DNA of 64,000 bases from VRUE01 sp963712595. GTDB lineage: Bacteria; Actinomycetota; Thermoleophilia; Solirubrobacterales; 70-9. Of the stretch, positions 1 to 7,934 are shown piece after piece. The notes beneath the pieces are model-generated. The model was not told where the DNA came from. It made no database searches and saw only the letters and a program-made list of their open reading frames with translations. The stretch covers positions 372,001 to 436,000 of the forward strand of contig CAVQIM010000004.1 of the NCBI GenBank assembly GCA_963712595.1, given 5' to 3'. A program made the position numbers and the translations under genes. Numbering within the stretch: position 1 is the first letter of the stretch; each line of letters starts with the position of its first letter.

Positions 1-1
1 C

Positions 2-3000
2 GTCTACCAGGCGGCCACGCAGATGACCGACGAGTCCGAACAGTCCTACCCGTTCACCATCAACACCCTTCTCGATCGCGCCCTGGGCTCGGAGGGCTAC
101 TACGGCGTCTTCACCGCCAACATGCACACCGACGAAGACACCTCCGCCGGCGCGAACGCGATCGTCGCCTCGGCGCAGGCGCGCAGCGTGCCGATCGTCT
201 CGGCGCGCCAGATGCTGACCTGGCTCGACGGCCGCAACAACTCCTCCTTCAGCTCGATCGCGTGGAGCGGCAACAAACTCTCCTTCTCGATCAGCCACGC
301 GGCGGGCGCAAACGGCCTGCGTGCGATGGTCCCGACGGCCTCCTCGGTCGGGCTGCTGACGGGGGTCAAGCTGAATGGCTCTCCGATCGCGACGACGACC
401 CGGACGATCAAGGGGCGGGAGTACGCGTTCTTCGACGCCGCGGCCGGTTCCTACGAAGCCACGTACGCGGTCGACGACACCGCCCCGGCGATCTCCAACG
501 TGGCGCACACGGTCTCCGGCGACGGCACCGCGACTGTCACCTGGGACACCAACGAGATCTCCAACTCGCGGGTCGATTTCGGCACCGACCCCGGCTCCCT
601 GTCCGCCAGCGAGAGCCGGTCCACGCTGGTCACCTCCCACAGCGTGCAGCTGACCGGGCTCAGCTCGAACACGACTTACTACTACCGGGTCACCTCGGCG
701 GACGCCGCGGCCAACTCACGCACGGAACCCGCGCCGCCGGCCGCGCCGAAAACGTTCACGACCCCCAGCCTGAGCTTCACCGACACCACGGTCGCCGATT
801 TCACCGCGGGCTCCCCGGACGCGAACACGCGGATCTCGCAGACCAGCGATGGCGAGCTGATCCTGAAGCCGACGGAGGGCGATGAGTTCTCCGGCGGGCC
901 GGGCCTGCCGGCCGCCTGGGCAAGCTGCCCGTGGACCGCACCGGAGACCTGCGCCCTGGGGACCGGCGCCACGGTCGCAGGCGGGAGCCTTCACATCGAC
1001 GGCACCTACGCCCGGACCGTCGCGAGCTACGAGGCGGGACGCAGCCTCGAGTTCGTCGCCAGCTTCGGCGGCCAGAGCTTCGAGCACGCCGGCTTCGGGG
1101 TCGATCTCAACAACTCCCCCAACTGGGCGATCTTCAGCGTCAACTCGAGCGGCAACTTCAACGCCCGCACCAACAACAACGGCAGCTCGACCGAGACGCA
1201 GCTGTCCAGCGCCCTGCTGGGCTCGCCGCATCTCTACCGGATCGAGTGGGGCGCGAGCGAAGTCCGCTACTACGTGGACGGCTCGCTCGTCGCCACCCAC
1301 ACCGCCAGCTTCGGCGCGACGCAGATGCGCCCGATCGCGAGCGACTTCAACGCCTCGCTTCCCGAGTTGTCCATCGACTGGCTCCGCATGGGCACCTACG
1401 CTGGCTCGGCCAGCTTCGACTCGCGCGTGTTCGACGCCGGGGCTGGACAGAGCGCCAACTGGGGAGCGCTGGGCTGGACCGCCTCTGCACCGGCGGGCAC
1501 AGGCGTCGACCTCAGCGTCCGCACCGGCGACACCGTGATCCCCGACGCGAGCTGGACCGCGTTCACCCCGATCGCCTCGAGCGGGGGAGACATCCCCGGC
1601 AGCTCGCGCTACCTCCAGTACCGCGCGCAGCTGACCACGACCGACCCGGCCGTGACGCCGGCTCTCAGCGACGTCTCGATCGCCTACTCGACCGGGCCCG
1701 GGGGGACCGCGCCGGAGCCGGAGACCACGATCGACTCCGGCCCCACCGGCACGACCAACGACTCGACCCCCACCTTCGGCTTCCACTCCTCGGCGGCCGG
1801 CGCCACCTTCGCTTGCTCGATCGACACCGGCACCCCCAACTTCGCCCCCTGCTCGGGCCCCGGCGCCACCCACACACCCGCGACCCCGCTCGTCAACGGC
1901 TCCTACACCTTCCGCGTCCGGGCCACGGCCGCCGGGATCACCGATGCCACCCCGGCGACGAGCAACTTCACGGTCAATGTCCCGGTAGTTGCCGCGCCGA
2001 GCCTGACCGCGACTTCTCCCGCCTCACCCGCCAACGCGAACTCACCGCGGGTCTTGGGCAGCGCCGAAGCGAGCTCGCAGGTACGGATCTACTCCACGTC
2101 CGACTGCAGCGGAGCGGCGCTCGCTACGGGCACCGCCGCCCAACTGGCCAGCCCGGGGATCGCGGTCTCGGTGGTGGACAACTCGACCACCGCCCTCCGC
2201 GCCACCGCCACCGTCGGCGTCAACACCTCGGTCTGCTCGGCCGCGATCACCTATGTCGAGGACTCGGCCGCGCCGAACACCACGATCGACTCCGGTCCCA
2301 GCGCCCCGACCAACGACTCGACCCCGACCTTCGGCTTCTCCTCCAGCGAGCCGAACTCGACCTTCCAGTGCCGCTTCGACTCCGCCGCGTACACGGCCTG
2401 CAGCGGCCCCGGCGCCACCCACACGCCGACCACGGCGCTCTCCTCGGGCTCCCACACCTTCTCGGTCCGCGCGATCGACAAAGCCGCCAACACCGATGCC
2501 TCCGCCGCCACCCGCACGTTCACGGTCGACGTCGCGGCGCCGAACACGACGATCTCCTCCGGTCCCAGCGCCCCGACCAACGACTCGACCCCGACCTTCG
2601 GCTTTTCCTCGAACGAGTCGAACGCCACCTTCCAGTGCCGCTTCGACGCCGTCGAATTCGCGCCCTGCAGCGGCCCCGGCGCGACACACACGCCGACCGT
2701 GGCGCTCTCCGAGGGGGCGCACACCTTCTCGGTCCGCGCGACGGACCAGGCCGGCAACACCGACGCCACGCCGGCGACCCGCTCGTTCACGGTCGACACG
2801 GTGCCGCCGGACACGACGATCACCTCCGGGCCATCGGGGACGACCAAAAATCGCACGGCGTCGTTTGCCTTCAGCGCGACCCCGTCGGGTGGGACCTTCC
2901 AGTGCCGTCTCGACACCGCCAGCTTCGCCTCCTGCAGCTCGCCGAAAACCTATTCGCTGCTGTCGTTTGCTTCCCACGTCTTCGAAGTCCGGGCTATCGA

Positions 3001-3058
3001 CGCGGTCGGAAACACCGACCCGACGCCGGCCGTGCGGACGTTCACAGTCACGCCCTGA
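2..3058 (+). CDS. 5'-partial secreted multidomain protein (FN3, LamG-like, Ig-like repeats)
   Basis: The frame is open from the left edge (first codon at 2), so the Met at 23 is probably internal and the true N-terminus, with any signal peptide, lies outside the window. Counting from 23, residues 1-150 are an unassigned module that recalls the end of a polysaccharide-deacetylase-like domain (weak inference). Residues 155-245 look like an FN3 domain of the purple-acid-phosphatase type, and 280-460 like a LamG/concanavalin jelly roll. Ig-like repeats then begin near 567, 752, 841 and 930, each opening TT-I-x-SGP and carrying a conserved Cys pair. Repeats at 752 and 841 are exactly 89 residues apart and share a perfect 47-bp DNA repeat (2291-2337, 2558-2604). 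Such repeats typify exported proteins of soil actinobacteria. A role in surface attachment or polysaccharide binding is inference. Confidence 0.75.
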   Translation, partial: VYQAATQMTDESEQSYPFTINTLLDRALGSEGYYGVFTANMHTDEDTSAGANAIVASAQARSVPIVSARQMLTWLDGRNNSSFSSIAWSGNKLSFSISHAAGANGLRAMVPTASSVGLLTGVKLNGSPIATTTRTIKGREYAFFDAAAGSYEATYAVDDTAPAISNVAHTVSGDGTATVTWDTNEISNSRVDFGTDPGSLSASESRSTLVTSHSVQLTGLSSNTTYYYRVTSADAAANSRTEPAPPAAPKTFTTPSLSFTDTTVADFTAGSPDANTRISQTSDGELILKPTEGDEFSGGPGLPAAWASCPWTAPETCALGTGATVAGGSLHIDGTYARTVASYEAGRSLEFVASFGGQSFEHAGFGVDLNNSPNWAIFSVNSSGNFNARTNNNGSSTETQLSSALLGSPHLYRIEWGASEVRYYVDGSLVATHTASFGATQMRPIASDFNASLPELSIDWLRMGTYAGSASFDSRVFDAGAGQSANWGALGWTASAPAGTGVDLSVRTGDTVIPDASWTAFTPIASSGGDIPGSSRYLQYRAQLTTTDPAVTPALSDVSIAYSTGPGGTAPEPETTIDSGPTGTTNDSTPTFGFHSSAAGATFACSIDTGTPNFAPCSGPGATHTPATPLVNGSYTFRVRATAAGITDATPATSNFTVNVPVVAAPSLTATSPASPANANSPRVLGSAEASSQVRIYSTSDCSGAALATGTAAQLASPGIAVSVVDNSTTALRATATVGVNTSVCSAAITYVEDSAAPNTTIDSGPSAPTNDSTPTFGFSSSEPNSTFQCRFDSAAYTACSGPGATHTPTTALSSGSHTFSVRAIDKAANTDASAATRTFTVDVAAPNTTISSGPSAPTNDSTPTFGFSSNESNATFQCRFDAVEFAPCSGPGATHTPTVALSEGAHTFSVRATDQAGNTDATPATRSFTVDTVPPDTTITSGPSGTTKNRTASFAFSATPSGGTFQCRLDTASFASCSSPKTYSLLSFASHVFEVRAIDAVGNTDPTPAVRTFTVTP

Positions 3059-3123
3059 CGGCGAATCGGCGGGGCTACTCGCGGTGGCCGAGCCGCGGCG
3101 AGTCGTCGTAGTATCGCTCGCGC

Positions 3124-3672
3124 ATGTCCGTGCAAGGCGATGCCCCGATCCTCGTGCTCACCGGGCCTCCCGGAGTGGGGAAGTCGACCACGGCCGAGAT
3201 CCTCGCGGCGCGGTCCGATCGGGCAGTCCACCTGGAATCGGACGCCTTCTTTCGCTTCATCCGCTCCGGCCACGTCGAGCCGTGGAGGCCCGAGTCGCAT
3301 GAGCAGAACGAACTGGTGATGCGCCTCGTCGCCCAGGCCGCGGTGGGCTACGCGACGGCGGGCTATTTCACGATCGTCGACGGGATCGTCATCCCCAAGT
3401 GGTTTCTCGAGCCGCTGCAGGAGGCGTTCCGCGAAGCCGGTCATCGGGTCGCCTACGCCGTTATGCGGGCACCGCTGTCGCTATGCACGGCGCGCGTGCA
3501 GGATCGCGAAGGTGTGCCGCCTGTGGAGCCCGAGGCGATCGAGCAGCTATGGCAGGGCTTCGCCGGGCTCGGCGAGCTCGAGCGGCATGTGATCGAGCTC
3601 GACGGAGAGGCGCCGGAGCAGGCCGCGGACCTGGTTTCGCAGCGGCTGGCTGCGGGGCATCTCGCTATCTGA
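3124..3672 (+). CDS. AAA/P-loop ATPase, kinase-like (AAA_33 / zeta-like)
   Basis: A 182-residue cytoplasmic protein with a Walker A motif close to the N-terminus (GPPGVGKST, about residues 15-23) after a hydrophobic beta strand. This is the layout of small P-loop kinases and AAA_33 proteins such as chloramphenicol phosphotransferase-like, shikimate-kinase-like or zeta-toxin-like enzymes. The middle has a strand ending in VDG (about residue 84) and later an R-rich lid. The small-molecule substrate cannot be read from the sequence. The ATG at 3124 lies 9 nt after a TAGTAT box (3109-3114), so a very short 5' leader is likely. No zeta-type antitoxin is adjacent, so a toxin role is not supported. 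Confidence 0.8.
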   Translation: MSVQGDAPILVLTGPPGVGKSTTAEILAARSDRAVHLESDAFFRFIRSGHVEPWRPESHEQNELVMRLVAQAAVGYATAGYFTIVDGIVIPKWFLEPLQEAFREAGHRVAYAVMRAPLSLCTARVQDREGVPPVEPEAIEQLWQGFAGLGELERHVIELDGEAPEQAADLVSQRLAAGHLAI

Positions 3673-3725
3673 GCTGACCGACGGGACAGCATCTCTTTGT
3701 ACCCGGGCGTGTTTCTAGAGGTGCA

Positions 3726-3818
3726 ATGAGGGAGAACGAGCACCGAACGGACATTGCGCTGGCGCTGTTGGCGGGGGCCTCGATCGCGGGGATCTTGTGG
3801 ATTGGGAGGGTGTCCTAG
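3726..3818 (+). CDS. candidate 30-aa single-pass membrane peptide
   Basis: A short ORF of 30 codons: a charged N-terminus (MRENEHRT), then an Ala/Leu/Ile-rich stretch of about 19 residues that could span the membrane, ending IGRVS. A GAGGTG sequence sits a few bases before the ATG. It fills the gap between the P-loop protein and the hydroxylase, and its stop lies 4 bp before the hydroxylase -10 box. Composition and a plausible Shine-Dalgarno support it, but the length alone could be chance. Confidence 0.35.
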   Translation: MRENEHRTDIALALLAGASIAGILWIGRVS

Positions 3819-3834
3819 CCGCTAGATTGGCCGC

Positions 3835-4689
3835 GTGGCGGAACTGATCCTCTACGCGATCCCGGCCTTCGTTCTGCTGCTCGTCGTCGAGCTGCTCTCT
3901 TTCAAGTACGCGCGGGACGACGACCTCGTCGGCTACGAGTCGCGCGACACGCGCACCAGCCTCACGATGGGCGGCGGCAACGTCGTGATCAACGCGGTCT
4001 GGAAGCTCGTCGTCGTCTTCATCTACGTGGGCCTGTACGAGCTGACCCCGCTGCGGATGCCGGCCGACGAGTGGTGGACCTACGTCCTGCTCTTCTTCGC
4101 CGACGACCTCGCCTACTACTGGTTCCACCGCATCCACCACGAGGTGCGGGTCTTCTGGGCGAGTCACGTCGTCCACCACTCCTCCCAGCACTACAACCTC
4201 TCGACCGCGCTGCGGCAGACCTGGACGCCGATGACCGCGCTGCCCTTCTGGGCGCCGCTGGCCCTGCTCGGCTTCGCGCCCTGGATGATCCTGACCCAGC
4301 AGGCGATCTCACTCATCTACCAGTTCTGGATCCACACCGAGCGGGTGAAGCGGCTGCCGGCGCCAGTCGAGTTCGTCTTCAACACGCCCTCCCACCACCG
4401 CGTCCACCACGGCGCCAACGAGGTCTACCTCGACCGCAACTACGGCGGCATCCTGATCATCTGGGACAGGATCTTCGGCACCTTCCAGGGCGAGACCGAG
4501 CGGCCCCGCTACGGCCTGACCAAGAACATCCGCACCTTTCGCCCCACGCGGGTCGCCTTCCACGAGTTCGTCGACCTGGCCCGCGACGTGCGCGCCGCGA
4601 GCAGCTGGCGCCACCGGCTCGGCTACGTCTTCCGTGGCCCGGGCTGGTCGCCGGATGGCAGTCGCAGCAGCGGCGGCACCCGCGGCTGA
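3835..4689 (+). CDS. sterol desaturase / fatty acid hydroxylase superfamily membrane protein
   Basis: A 284-residue integral membrane di-iron oxygenase family protein. The histidine clusters of the family are visible: HRIHH (about residue 100), HVVHHSSQH (about 113-121) and SHHRVHH near residue 187, followed by the conserved YLDRNYGG and WDRIFGTF block. Hydrophobic segments at the N-terminus (4-24), about 45-70 and 135-165 fit the usual four-helix arrangement. Members hydroxylate or desaturate lipids or sterols, or cleave alkylglycerol ethers; the substrate here is unknown. The GTG start is chosen because a TAGATT -10 box (3823-3828) ends 6 nt before it, the pattern of a leaderless transcript, and no Shine-Dalgarno is present. 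Confidence 0.88.
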   Translation: MAELILYAIPAFVLLLVVELLSFKYARDDDLVGYESRDTRTSLTMGGGNVVINAVWKLVVVFIYVGLYELTPLRMPADEWWTYVLLFFADDLAYYWFHRIHHEVRVFWASHVVHHSSQHYNLSTALRQTWTPMTALPFWAPLALLGFAPWMILTQQAISLIYQFWIHTERVKRLPAPVEFVFNTPSHHRVHHGANEVYLDRNYGGILIIWDRIFGTFQGETERPRYGLTKNIRTFRPTRVAFHEFVDLARDVRAASSWRHRLGYVFRGPGWSPDGSRSSGGTRG

Positions 4690-4731
4690 TCGACGGTTTG
4701 GCGGTTTCAACCGGCGGGTACCTCGGGCTGC

Positions 4732-4869
4732 ATGGAGCTATCAATACTGCTGGTAATCATCGGGATCGTCTTGGCGATCCTCGTCAACTACGTACTCGGG
4801 ATCATCGTGATCCTGATTGGGCTGGCAATGCTCTTGCTGCCCCGACTCGGTCGTACACGCAGGGTTTAA
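4732..4869 (+). CDS. 45-aa hydrophobic membrane protein
   Basis: A 45-codon ORF that is almost entirely hydrophobic: MELSILLVIIG, then Leu/Ile/Val runs broken by Asn-Tyr and Gly, ending in the basic tail PRLGRTRRV. It could form one long or two short transmembrane helices with the positive C-terminus inside. Base composition differs from the random-looking shadows nearby, and it sits 42 bp after the hydroxylase gene and 72 bp before the next gene on the same strand. I believe similar tiny membrane proteins occur in related actinobacteria, but cannot name a family. Confidence 0.5.
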   Translation: MELSILLVIIGIVLAILVNYVLGIIVILIGLAMLLLPRLGRTRRV

Positions 4870-4941
4870 GGGCGCGCGCGGCGGGGCCGACAGCCCCGCC
4901 GCGGCGCCCACCCTAGGTCGGGGCCGTGGCAACCTTGTGCG

Positions 4942-5535
4942 ATGGCGCCCTGGAAGCTGCCCCTGATCGTGGCCGCGATCGCCGTGCCGATCATCGCCGG
5001 CTTCTTCGTCGGCGGTGGGGGCGTGGGGCTTGCGGCCGGAGCGCTGGTTGTCCTGGTCATCCTCGTCGTCGCGGTTCGCCAGCGCCCCTACGGGCCGATC
5101 GGATCGGCGCCGTTGGACGGCAGGCGGCACGTCCTGATCGTCGCTGGGACGGCGGTCGAGGATCCTGGCGACGTCAGCCGGGTTTCCGCAGCAGCTGGCC
5201 TCGATGGGCCGAGTGGGGAGGCAGACGTGCTGGTCCTTGTCCCGGCCCGGATCGGCTTTCTCGACCGCTGGGCTTCCGACGTCGAGGGGGCGCGGCACCG
5301 CGCCCAGCAGCAGCTCGTGGTCACGGTTGCGGCGCTGGCAAAGGCAGGTATCGCGGCGGAGGCCCGGGTCGGCGACGAGGACGTGGTCCAGGCGGTCGAG
5401 GACCAGCTGGGGAGCTATCCGGCGAACGAGGTGGTGCTGGCAACGTCGGCCGAGGACGAGAGTGCGGGAGAGGCGGCGACCGAGCTGCGCAAAAGGCTGC
5501 GCGCCGACTTTCACCACGTCCAGTTGACGGGCTAG
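4942..5535 (+). CDS. membrane-anchored protein with Usp-like C-terminal domain
   Basis: A protein of 197 residues. Residues 4-50 form two adjacent hydrophobic helices separated by a Gly-rich turn (GGGGVG), followed by a basic RQRPYGPIG boundary. The rest (about 60-197) is an alpha/beta domain with alternating hydrophobic strands (HVLIVAGT, ADVLVLVPA, EVVLATS) and helices, a pattern like universal-stress or Rossmann folds; no catalytic motif is recognisable. The start is the first ATG with a hydrophobic N-terminus. The gene ends 20 bp before a perfect 20-bp hairpin shared with the convergent gene at 5615. The function is not known. Confidence 0.7.
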   Translation: MAPWKLPLIVAAIAVPIIAGFFVGGGGVGLAAGALVVLVILVVAVRQRPYGPIGSAPLDGRRHVLIVAGTAVEDPGDVSRVSAAAGLDGPSGEADVLVLVPARIGFLDRWASDVEGARHRAQQQLVVTVAALAKAGIAAEARVGDEDVVQAVEDQLGSYPANEVVLATSAEDESAGEAATELRKRLRADFHHVQLTG

Positions 5536-5555
5536 CTAGGGCCGAGGTCCCAGGC

Positions 5556-5602
5556 TTCCGGTGCGCCTTATGCGCCTATAGAGCGCATAAGGCGCACCGG
5601 AA
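5556..5602. terminator. bidirectional terminator hairpin, perfect 20-bp stem
   Basis: A perfect inverted repeat: the 20-nt arm 5556-5575 is the exact reverse complement of 5583-5602, with a 7-nt loop (CTATAGA). It lies between two convergent genes ending at 5535 (+) and 5615 (-), 20 and 12 bp from their stops, which is the expected place for a shared terminator. There is no T-tract after either arm. Confidence 0.8.
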
Positions 5603-5614
5603 CGGCGACGGCGC

Positions 5615-6598
5615 TCAGCAGGCGTGTGGGCGCGCGGCGCTGCGCACCACCTGGAAGGCGCTGCCGGGGATTTGCTTCAGCTGGTTCAGGTTCTCGTCGT
5701 CCCAGCGCCGGTCGCTGCTGCCGCTGAAGTACCAGTTGGAGCCGTTGTCGGCGACGATCAGGCCGTAGCGCTTCATCGCTTCCGCGATCGTGCGAGCGCC
5801 GCCGCTGAAGCCGCCGAGGCCGTATCCGGCCTTCAGGCGTAGCCGCGTTCCCATCGCCGGTGCGTGTGGGTTGCCGGTGTCGCCGGCGCAGTGCGAGGCG
5901 GGGTGGACCCAGGCGTCGCGCGTGCTGTCGAAGGTGACGCGGATCGCGTGGTCGAGCTGGCCCGAGGCGACCTCGTCGTAGCGGACCAGCCCGGGGAAGA
6001 TCGGCAGGCCGGCGGCGTCGGCCGAGGTCCAGGAGTCCGGTCGGCGCGCCGCCGAGCCCAGGTCCCAGCGGGTGCCGGAGTCGGCGTTCCAGCGTGCGCC
6101 GCCGCCGGCCTCGAAGAAGCCGCGGTACAGCTCGTAGAGGGCGCAGCTGGAGCGGTCGACGACGAGTACGTGCCTGTCGCCGTCGCTGCCGTTGCCGCCC
6201 TCGACCGGAGCGCCCTTCGGGATCGGGAACGGACCGGGGTCGCTCTCGTCGCCGTAGGCCGTGTAGTGGACCGGCAGCTCAGGCTGCCCGGCGCCGACGA
6301 CGGCGTAGGCAAAGCCGTAGGCGCGCGGCGAGCCGAAGTCGGGGTGGAGGTGATCGCCTCCGTGGGCGTTGATGTAGGCGATCGTGGCCGCGGAGCTCGG
6401 GGCGAGGGGGGCCTTGGAGATGTCTTGGTTCCAGGCGGCCTCGGTGGGGAGGGAGGGGGCGTTGGCCGGCAGTCCCGGAGGCGGGGCGGGGAAGACGGTG
6501 CATGTGCCGAGGTCGGGGTACGGGCCGAGCGCCGTCGCGGAAGTCGTGGCCCAGGCGCCAGCGAGCACCAGTGCGAGGGCCGCTATGAAGACGCGCAT
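5615..6598 (-). CDS. secreted protein of unknown function
   Basis: A protein of 327 residues starting at the internal ATG (MRVFIAAL...), which begins a clean Sec signal peptide with likely cleavage after TSATA (about residue 23); the 10 extra upstream codons would spoil it. The mature part is Pro/Gly/Trp-rich with paired cysteines (GTCTVF, SSCALYE, SHCAGD, final HAC) suggesting disulfides. Motifs include HGGDHLHPDFGS, DRHVLVVDRSSCALYE, and a C-terminal block with RYGLIVADNGSNWYFSGSSD. This pattern recurs in uncharacterised secreted actinobacterial proteins; no enzymatic family is assigned. A GGAGGGGGG Shine-Dalgarno lies in the centre of the 48-bp palindrome that also contains the start codon. 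Confidence 0.75.
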   Translation of the reverse strand: MRVFIAALALVLAGAWATTSATALGPYPDLGTCTVFPAPPPGLPANAPSLPTEAAWNQDISKAPLAPSSAATIAYINAHGGDHLHPDFGSPRAYGFAYAVVGAGQPELPVHYTAYGDESDPGPFPIPKGAPVEGGNGSDGDRHVLVVDRSSCALYELYRGFFEAGGGARWNADSGTRWDLGSAARRPDSWTSADAAGLPIFPGLVRYDEVASGQLDHAIRVTFDSTRDAWVHPASHCAGDTGNPHAPAMGTRLRLKAGYGLGGFSGGARTIAEAMKRYGLIVADNGSNWYFSGSSDRRWDDENLNQLKQIPGSAFQVVRSAARPHAC

Positions 6599-6640
6599 CC
6601 GATATTGACCCCCCTCCAGTGTGGTCAAAGTCGGCTACGC
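6593..6640. repeat. 48-bp REP-like palindrome, copy A
   Basis: 5' arm 6593-6610 and 3' arm 6623-6640 are imperfect reverse complements (14 of 18), with a 12-nt centre (CCCCTCCAGTGT). The right arm contains the core GGTCAAAGTCGG shared by all four copies. It occupies the whole 36-bp gap between two minus-strand genes. It contains the stop codon of the upstream gene (6635-6637) and the start codon and ribosome binding site of the downstream gene (6598). Confidence 0.85.
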
Positions 6641-6886
6641 GGTCTCGTCGTTGCGGTCGCGGACCCGGAGGACGCCGATCTCGAGCTCGCCGACGGCAAG
6701 CTTCTCGATCTCGGCCCGTTCGATTGCGAGTCGCTTGATACTGAGCCGGCCGATCGCGAAGCCGCCCACGGCGGCGGCGCCGACCGCGAGCGCTCCGATC
6801 GCCATCGCGCCACGGGCCTGCATCCCGGTCGCCACGGCCGGGCGGACCTCGGGCCGAAAGAACGAGATTCCAAAGCGCTGGGGCAT
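6635..6886 (-). CDS. small pentapeptide-like repeat protein
   Basis: An 83-residue protein. After about 22 residues comes a run of ten consecutive 5-residue units in which position 4 is Ile/Val and position 5 is often Gly (AMAIG, ALAVG, AAAVG, GFAIG, RLSIK, RLAIE, RAEIE, KLAVG, ELEIG, VLRVR). The first half is hydrophobic, the second half charged. Such regular five-residue periodicity fits a small right-handed beta-helix of the pentapeptide-repeat kind, or a short amphipathic membrane-associated solenoid; this is inference. The ATG at 6886 is chosen over an upstream start because a TACGGT box (minus strand, 6894-6899) ends 7 nt before it, as for a leaderless mRNA. Its stop codon lies inside the 48-bp palindrome. 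Confidence 0.65.
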   Translation of the reverse strand: MPQRFGISFFRPEVRPAVATGMQARGAMAIGALAVGAAAVGGFAIGRLSIKRLAIERAEIEKLAVGELEIGVLRVRDRNDETA

Positions 6887-6893
6887 CGCCCGA

Positions 6894-6912
6894 ACCGTAG
6901 CGCGGCTAGCCT
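6894..6912. promoter_or_regulatory. back-to-back -10 boxes of divergent genes
   Basis: The 35-bp gap between divergent starts 6886 (-) and 6922 (+) holds TACGGT on the minus strand (6894-6899, 7 nt before the ATG) and TAGCCT on the plus strand (6907-6912, 9 nt before the ATG). Both genes would have almost no 5' untranslated leader. No good -35 boxes are visible because each would lie in the other gene. Confidence 0.45.
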
Positions 6913-6921
6913 GAGGCGCCG

Positions 6922-7647
6922 ATGAGCACGGACGACCGTCCAACCCTGCTGGCGATCCAGCACGTTCCCTGGGAGACGCCGCACCGCATCCTCGATGCCT
7001 GCGGCGGCCTCGCCGTGCACACGGTCAAACCGCTCGCCGGTCAGGCGCTGCCCGCTCACGACGAGGTTGCCGGCGCCGTCGTGATGGGCGGCCCGATGAA
7101 CGTCGACGACGTCGATCGCCATCCGGGTCTGGCCGTCGAGCGCGAGTGGCTGGGGGAGGCGGCGAGTCGAGGGCTGCCGGTGCTGGGGATCTGCCTGGGG
7201 GCCCAGCTCCTGGCCCGCGCGCTTGGCGCCGAGGTGAGAGCGGGTGAGGGCCCCGAGCTGGGCTACGCCCCCGTCGAGATTCTCGACCCCGAGGACCCGA
7301 TCCTGGGGGCTCTGGCTCCGGGCACGGCCGCCCTTCATTGGCACGCCGACGTCTTCGACCTCCCCGAGGGAGCGACCCACCTCGCCCGCTCCGCCCAAAC
7401 CGAGGTCCAGGCCTTCCGCCGCGGCAACGCCTGGGGAATTCTCTTCCACCCCGAGGCCGACTTCGCCCTCCTCGAGGCCTGGCTGGCCGTGCCCGAGATG
7501 GTCCGGGAAGCCCGCCGAGCCCTGGGAGACCGCGGAGCCGCCGCCCTGCCAGCCGAAGCGGAAGCCGCGGAAGCCGAGCTGATCCAGCGCACGACCCCGG
7601 GTCTAAGAGCCTTCGCGGCGCTGGCCGAATCCCACCAGCCCCGCTAA
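6922..7647 (+). CDS. class I glutamine amidotransferase domain protein
   Basis: A stand-alone class I glutaminase of 241 residues, GMP-synthase-like. The nucleophile elbow GICLGAQ places the catalytic Cys at residue 91; the downstream pair is HPEAD with His176 and Glu178, completing the Cys-His-Glu triad. It would release ammonia from glutamine, or act as a related gamma-glutamyl hydrolase. The acceptor domain is absent and no obvious partner synthase is adjacent, so the acceptor is unknown. The last 45 residues are Ala/Glu-rich. The tRNA-His gene follows 43 bp after the stop. Confidence 0.9.
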   Translation: MSTDDRPTLLAIQHVPWETPHRILDACGGLAVHTVKPLAGQALPAHDEVAGAVVMGGPMNVDDVDRHPGLAVEREWLGEAASRGLPVLGICLGAQLLARALGAEVRAGEGPELGYAPVEILDPEDPILGALAPGTAALHWHADVFDLPEGATHLARSAQTEVQAFRRGNAWGILFHPEADFALLEAWLAVPEMVREARRALGDRGAAALPAEAEAAEAELIQRTTPGLRAFAALAESHQPR

Positions 7648-7690
7648 GCCATCCCCCAGGCCCCCAGGCCCGCTAGATTGAAAGCCGCGC

Positions 7691-7764
7691 GGTGGACGTA
7701 GCTCAGCTGGTAGAGCTCCTGGTTGTGGTCCAGGCGGTCGCCGGTTCGAATCCGGTCGTCCACC
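7691..7764 (+). tRNA. tRNA-His (GTG anticodon)
   Basis: Cloverleaf read directly: acceptor GTGGACG (7692-7698) pairs with CGTCCAC (7757-7763). The extra G at 7691 opposite C 7764 is the G-1:C73 pair specific to histidine tRNAs. D arm AGCTCAGCTGGTAGAGCT, anticodon stem CCTGG/CCAGG with loop TTGTGGT (anticodon GTG), and T arm CCGGTTCGAATCCGG. CCA is not encoded. It sits directly upstream of the restriction island. Confidence 0.97.
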
Positions 7765-7915
7765 CCTCTTAGAAGCTCCTGCAAATTGAGGAATTTGGGG
7801 TCGCAATGGTCCGCTTGAACTGGGACCCAAACTCCTCCCGGTCGGTGCAGTTGCTGCCTGAGCGGTATTGGATGGAGGAGGCCACGACCCCTGAAGTCGG
7901 TTGCAAATGGCGATG

Positions 7916-7934
7916 TGTGACGGGCGACGTCACA
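7916..7934. promoter_or_regulatory. inverted repeat upstream of hsdR, candidate operator
   Basis: TGTGACG (7916-7922), 5-nt spacer, CGTCACA (7928-7934): a perfect 7-bp inverted repeat about 100 bp before the hsdR start. It is the only clear structure in the 270-bp gap between tRNA-His and hsdR (7765-8034), which is also more A/T-rich than the DNA before the tRNA. The spacing of the TGTGA and TCACA halves (9 nt) is not that of a CRP site. Regulation of the restriction operon is inference. Confidence 0.4.

Noticed and set aside
4741..5517. 258-residue minus-strand ORF over 4741-5517
   Set aside because: Antisense to the 45-aa and 197-aa plus-strand genes, with Arg/Asp-rich composition and no recognisable family; the bidirectional terminator placement fits the plus-strand gene.
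7691..7764. tRNA-His as an attB/attL site of an integrative element
   Set aside because: No integrase gene and no second copy of the tRNA 3' end was found to the right, so only the position is noted.
7916..7934. CRP-binding site
   Set aside because: TGTGA and TCACA halves are present but separated by 9 nt rather than 6, so the CRP reading was not made.
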